64,000 nucleotides of DNA from Roseiarcus sp036488815. GTDB lineage: Bacteria; Pseudomonadota; Alphaproteobacteria; Rhizobiales; Beijerinckiaceae. Made by a program: the position numbers and the translations under genes. Below the pieces are notes generated by a model, which was not told the DNA's origin, did no database searches, and saw only the letters and a program-made list of their open reading frames with translations. This document shows positions 63,967 to 64,000 of the stretch, one piece after another. The stretch is taken from assembly GCA_036488815.1 (NCBI GenBank), contig DASXGX010000137.1:38065-102064 (forward strand), read 5' to 3'. Position 1 is the stretch's first letter. Every line of letters starts with the position of its first letter.

Positions 63967-64000
63967 GCCGCAATAGCTCAGCTGGTAGAGCACCTCATTC
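63967..64000 (+). tRNA. tRNA, 5' part only, probably tRNA-Thr(CGU)
   Basis: The last 34 bases match a tRNA from position 1 (GCCGCAA acceptor strand, T8, D-arm GCTC-AGCTGGTA-GAGC, A26, anticodon stem CCTCA, loop TT, C34). The anticodon begins with C. The sequence as far as seen matches alphaproteobacterial tRNA-Thr(CGU) from memory, but the rest lies outside the window. Confidence 0.8.

Overview
This 64 kb window is GC-rich chromosomal DNA from an alphaproteobacterium, most likely order Hyphomicrobiales (Rhizobiales) and perhaps the Beijerinckiaceae/Methylocystaceae side of it. The evidence is the presence of MmcB, TrcR (DUF1013), a rhizobial-type Bmt, an RluD-RpoH pair, and the alphaproteobacterial hemD - mitofilin - hemY block beside tsaD, plus many copies of palindromic intergenic repeats. 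I see no transposase, phage gene, plasmid gene or CRISPR array. The family-level assignment is inference.

Layout. 1-1479: the end of a PLP aminotransferase and a small exported LprI-like protein. 1665-9407 (minus): a dipeptide ABC transporter, dppA-dppB-dppC-dppD-dppF, with a GMC flavin oxidoreductase and mmcB attached to its end by overlaps or a 1-base gap. 9526-12305 (minus): cysD and a cysN-cysC fusion for sulfate activation. 12392-21418: single accessory genes (two SDR enzymes, LysR, GNAT, a putative polysaccharide deacetylase, GIY-YIG protein, DMT exporter, sterol-desaturase-like protein, xylulokinase, cold-shock protein), with a 224-bp tandem duplication at 16257-16685. 22137-26927: bmt, rluD, rpoH and an exported protein of unknown function.

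27326-50648 is the most interesting part, a surface-glycan locus with two sugar-donor pathways. The first is a polyprenyl-phosphate pentose route: a HAD-UbiA fusion resembling the mycobacterial phosphoribosyltransferase Rv3806c, and DprE1-like and DprE2-like epimerase subunits. With them are an NAD sugar epimerase, a FAD oxidoreductase, a methyltransferase, GtrA and two polytopic GT-C-like membrane proteins. The second is the complete dTDP-L-rhamnose set rfbB-rfbC-rfbD-rfbA. A two-domain GT2, an RgpF-like protein, an MsbA-type ABC exporter and a WaaE-like GT2 follow. My inference is that the locus makes a polymer or LPS modification containing both D-arabinofuranose and L-rhamnose. The stretch 31318-34664 is visibly AT-richer, and a decayed copy of the 3' end of the preceding gene lies inside it, so this part was probably inserted or rearranged.

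51050-55883: a TetR - RND adaptor - RND pump operon with a good promoter and a palindrome over the start region. 55906-57634: a DUF2214 protein and chromate transporter ChrA. 57644-63755: trcR (minus), a small exported protein, tsaD (minus), then hemD, mitofilin and hemY with a clear terminator. The window ends inside a tRNA, probably tRNA-Thr(CGU).

Two families of dispersed palindromic repeats (called A and B here) fill most of the longer intergenic gaps.
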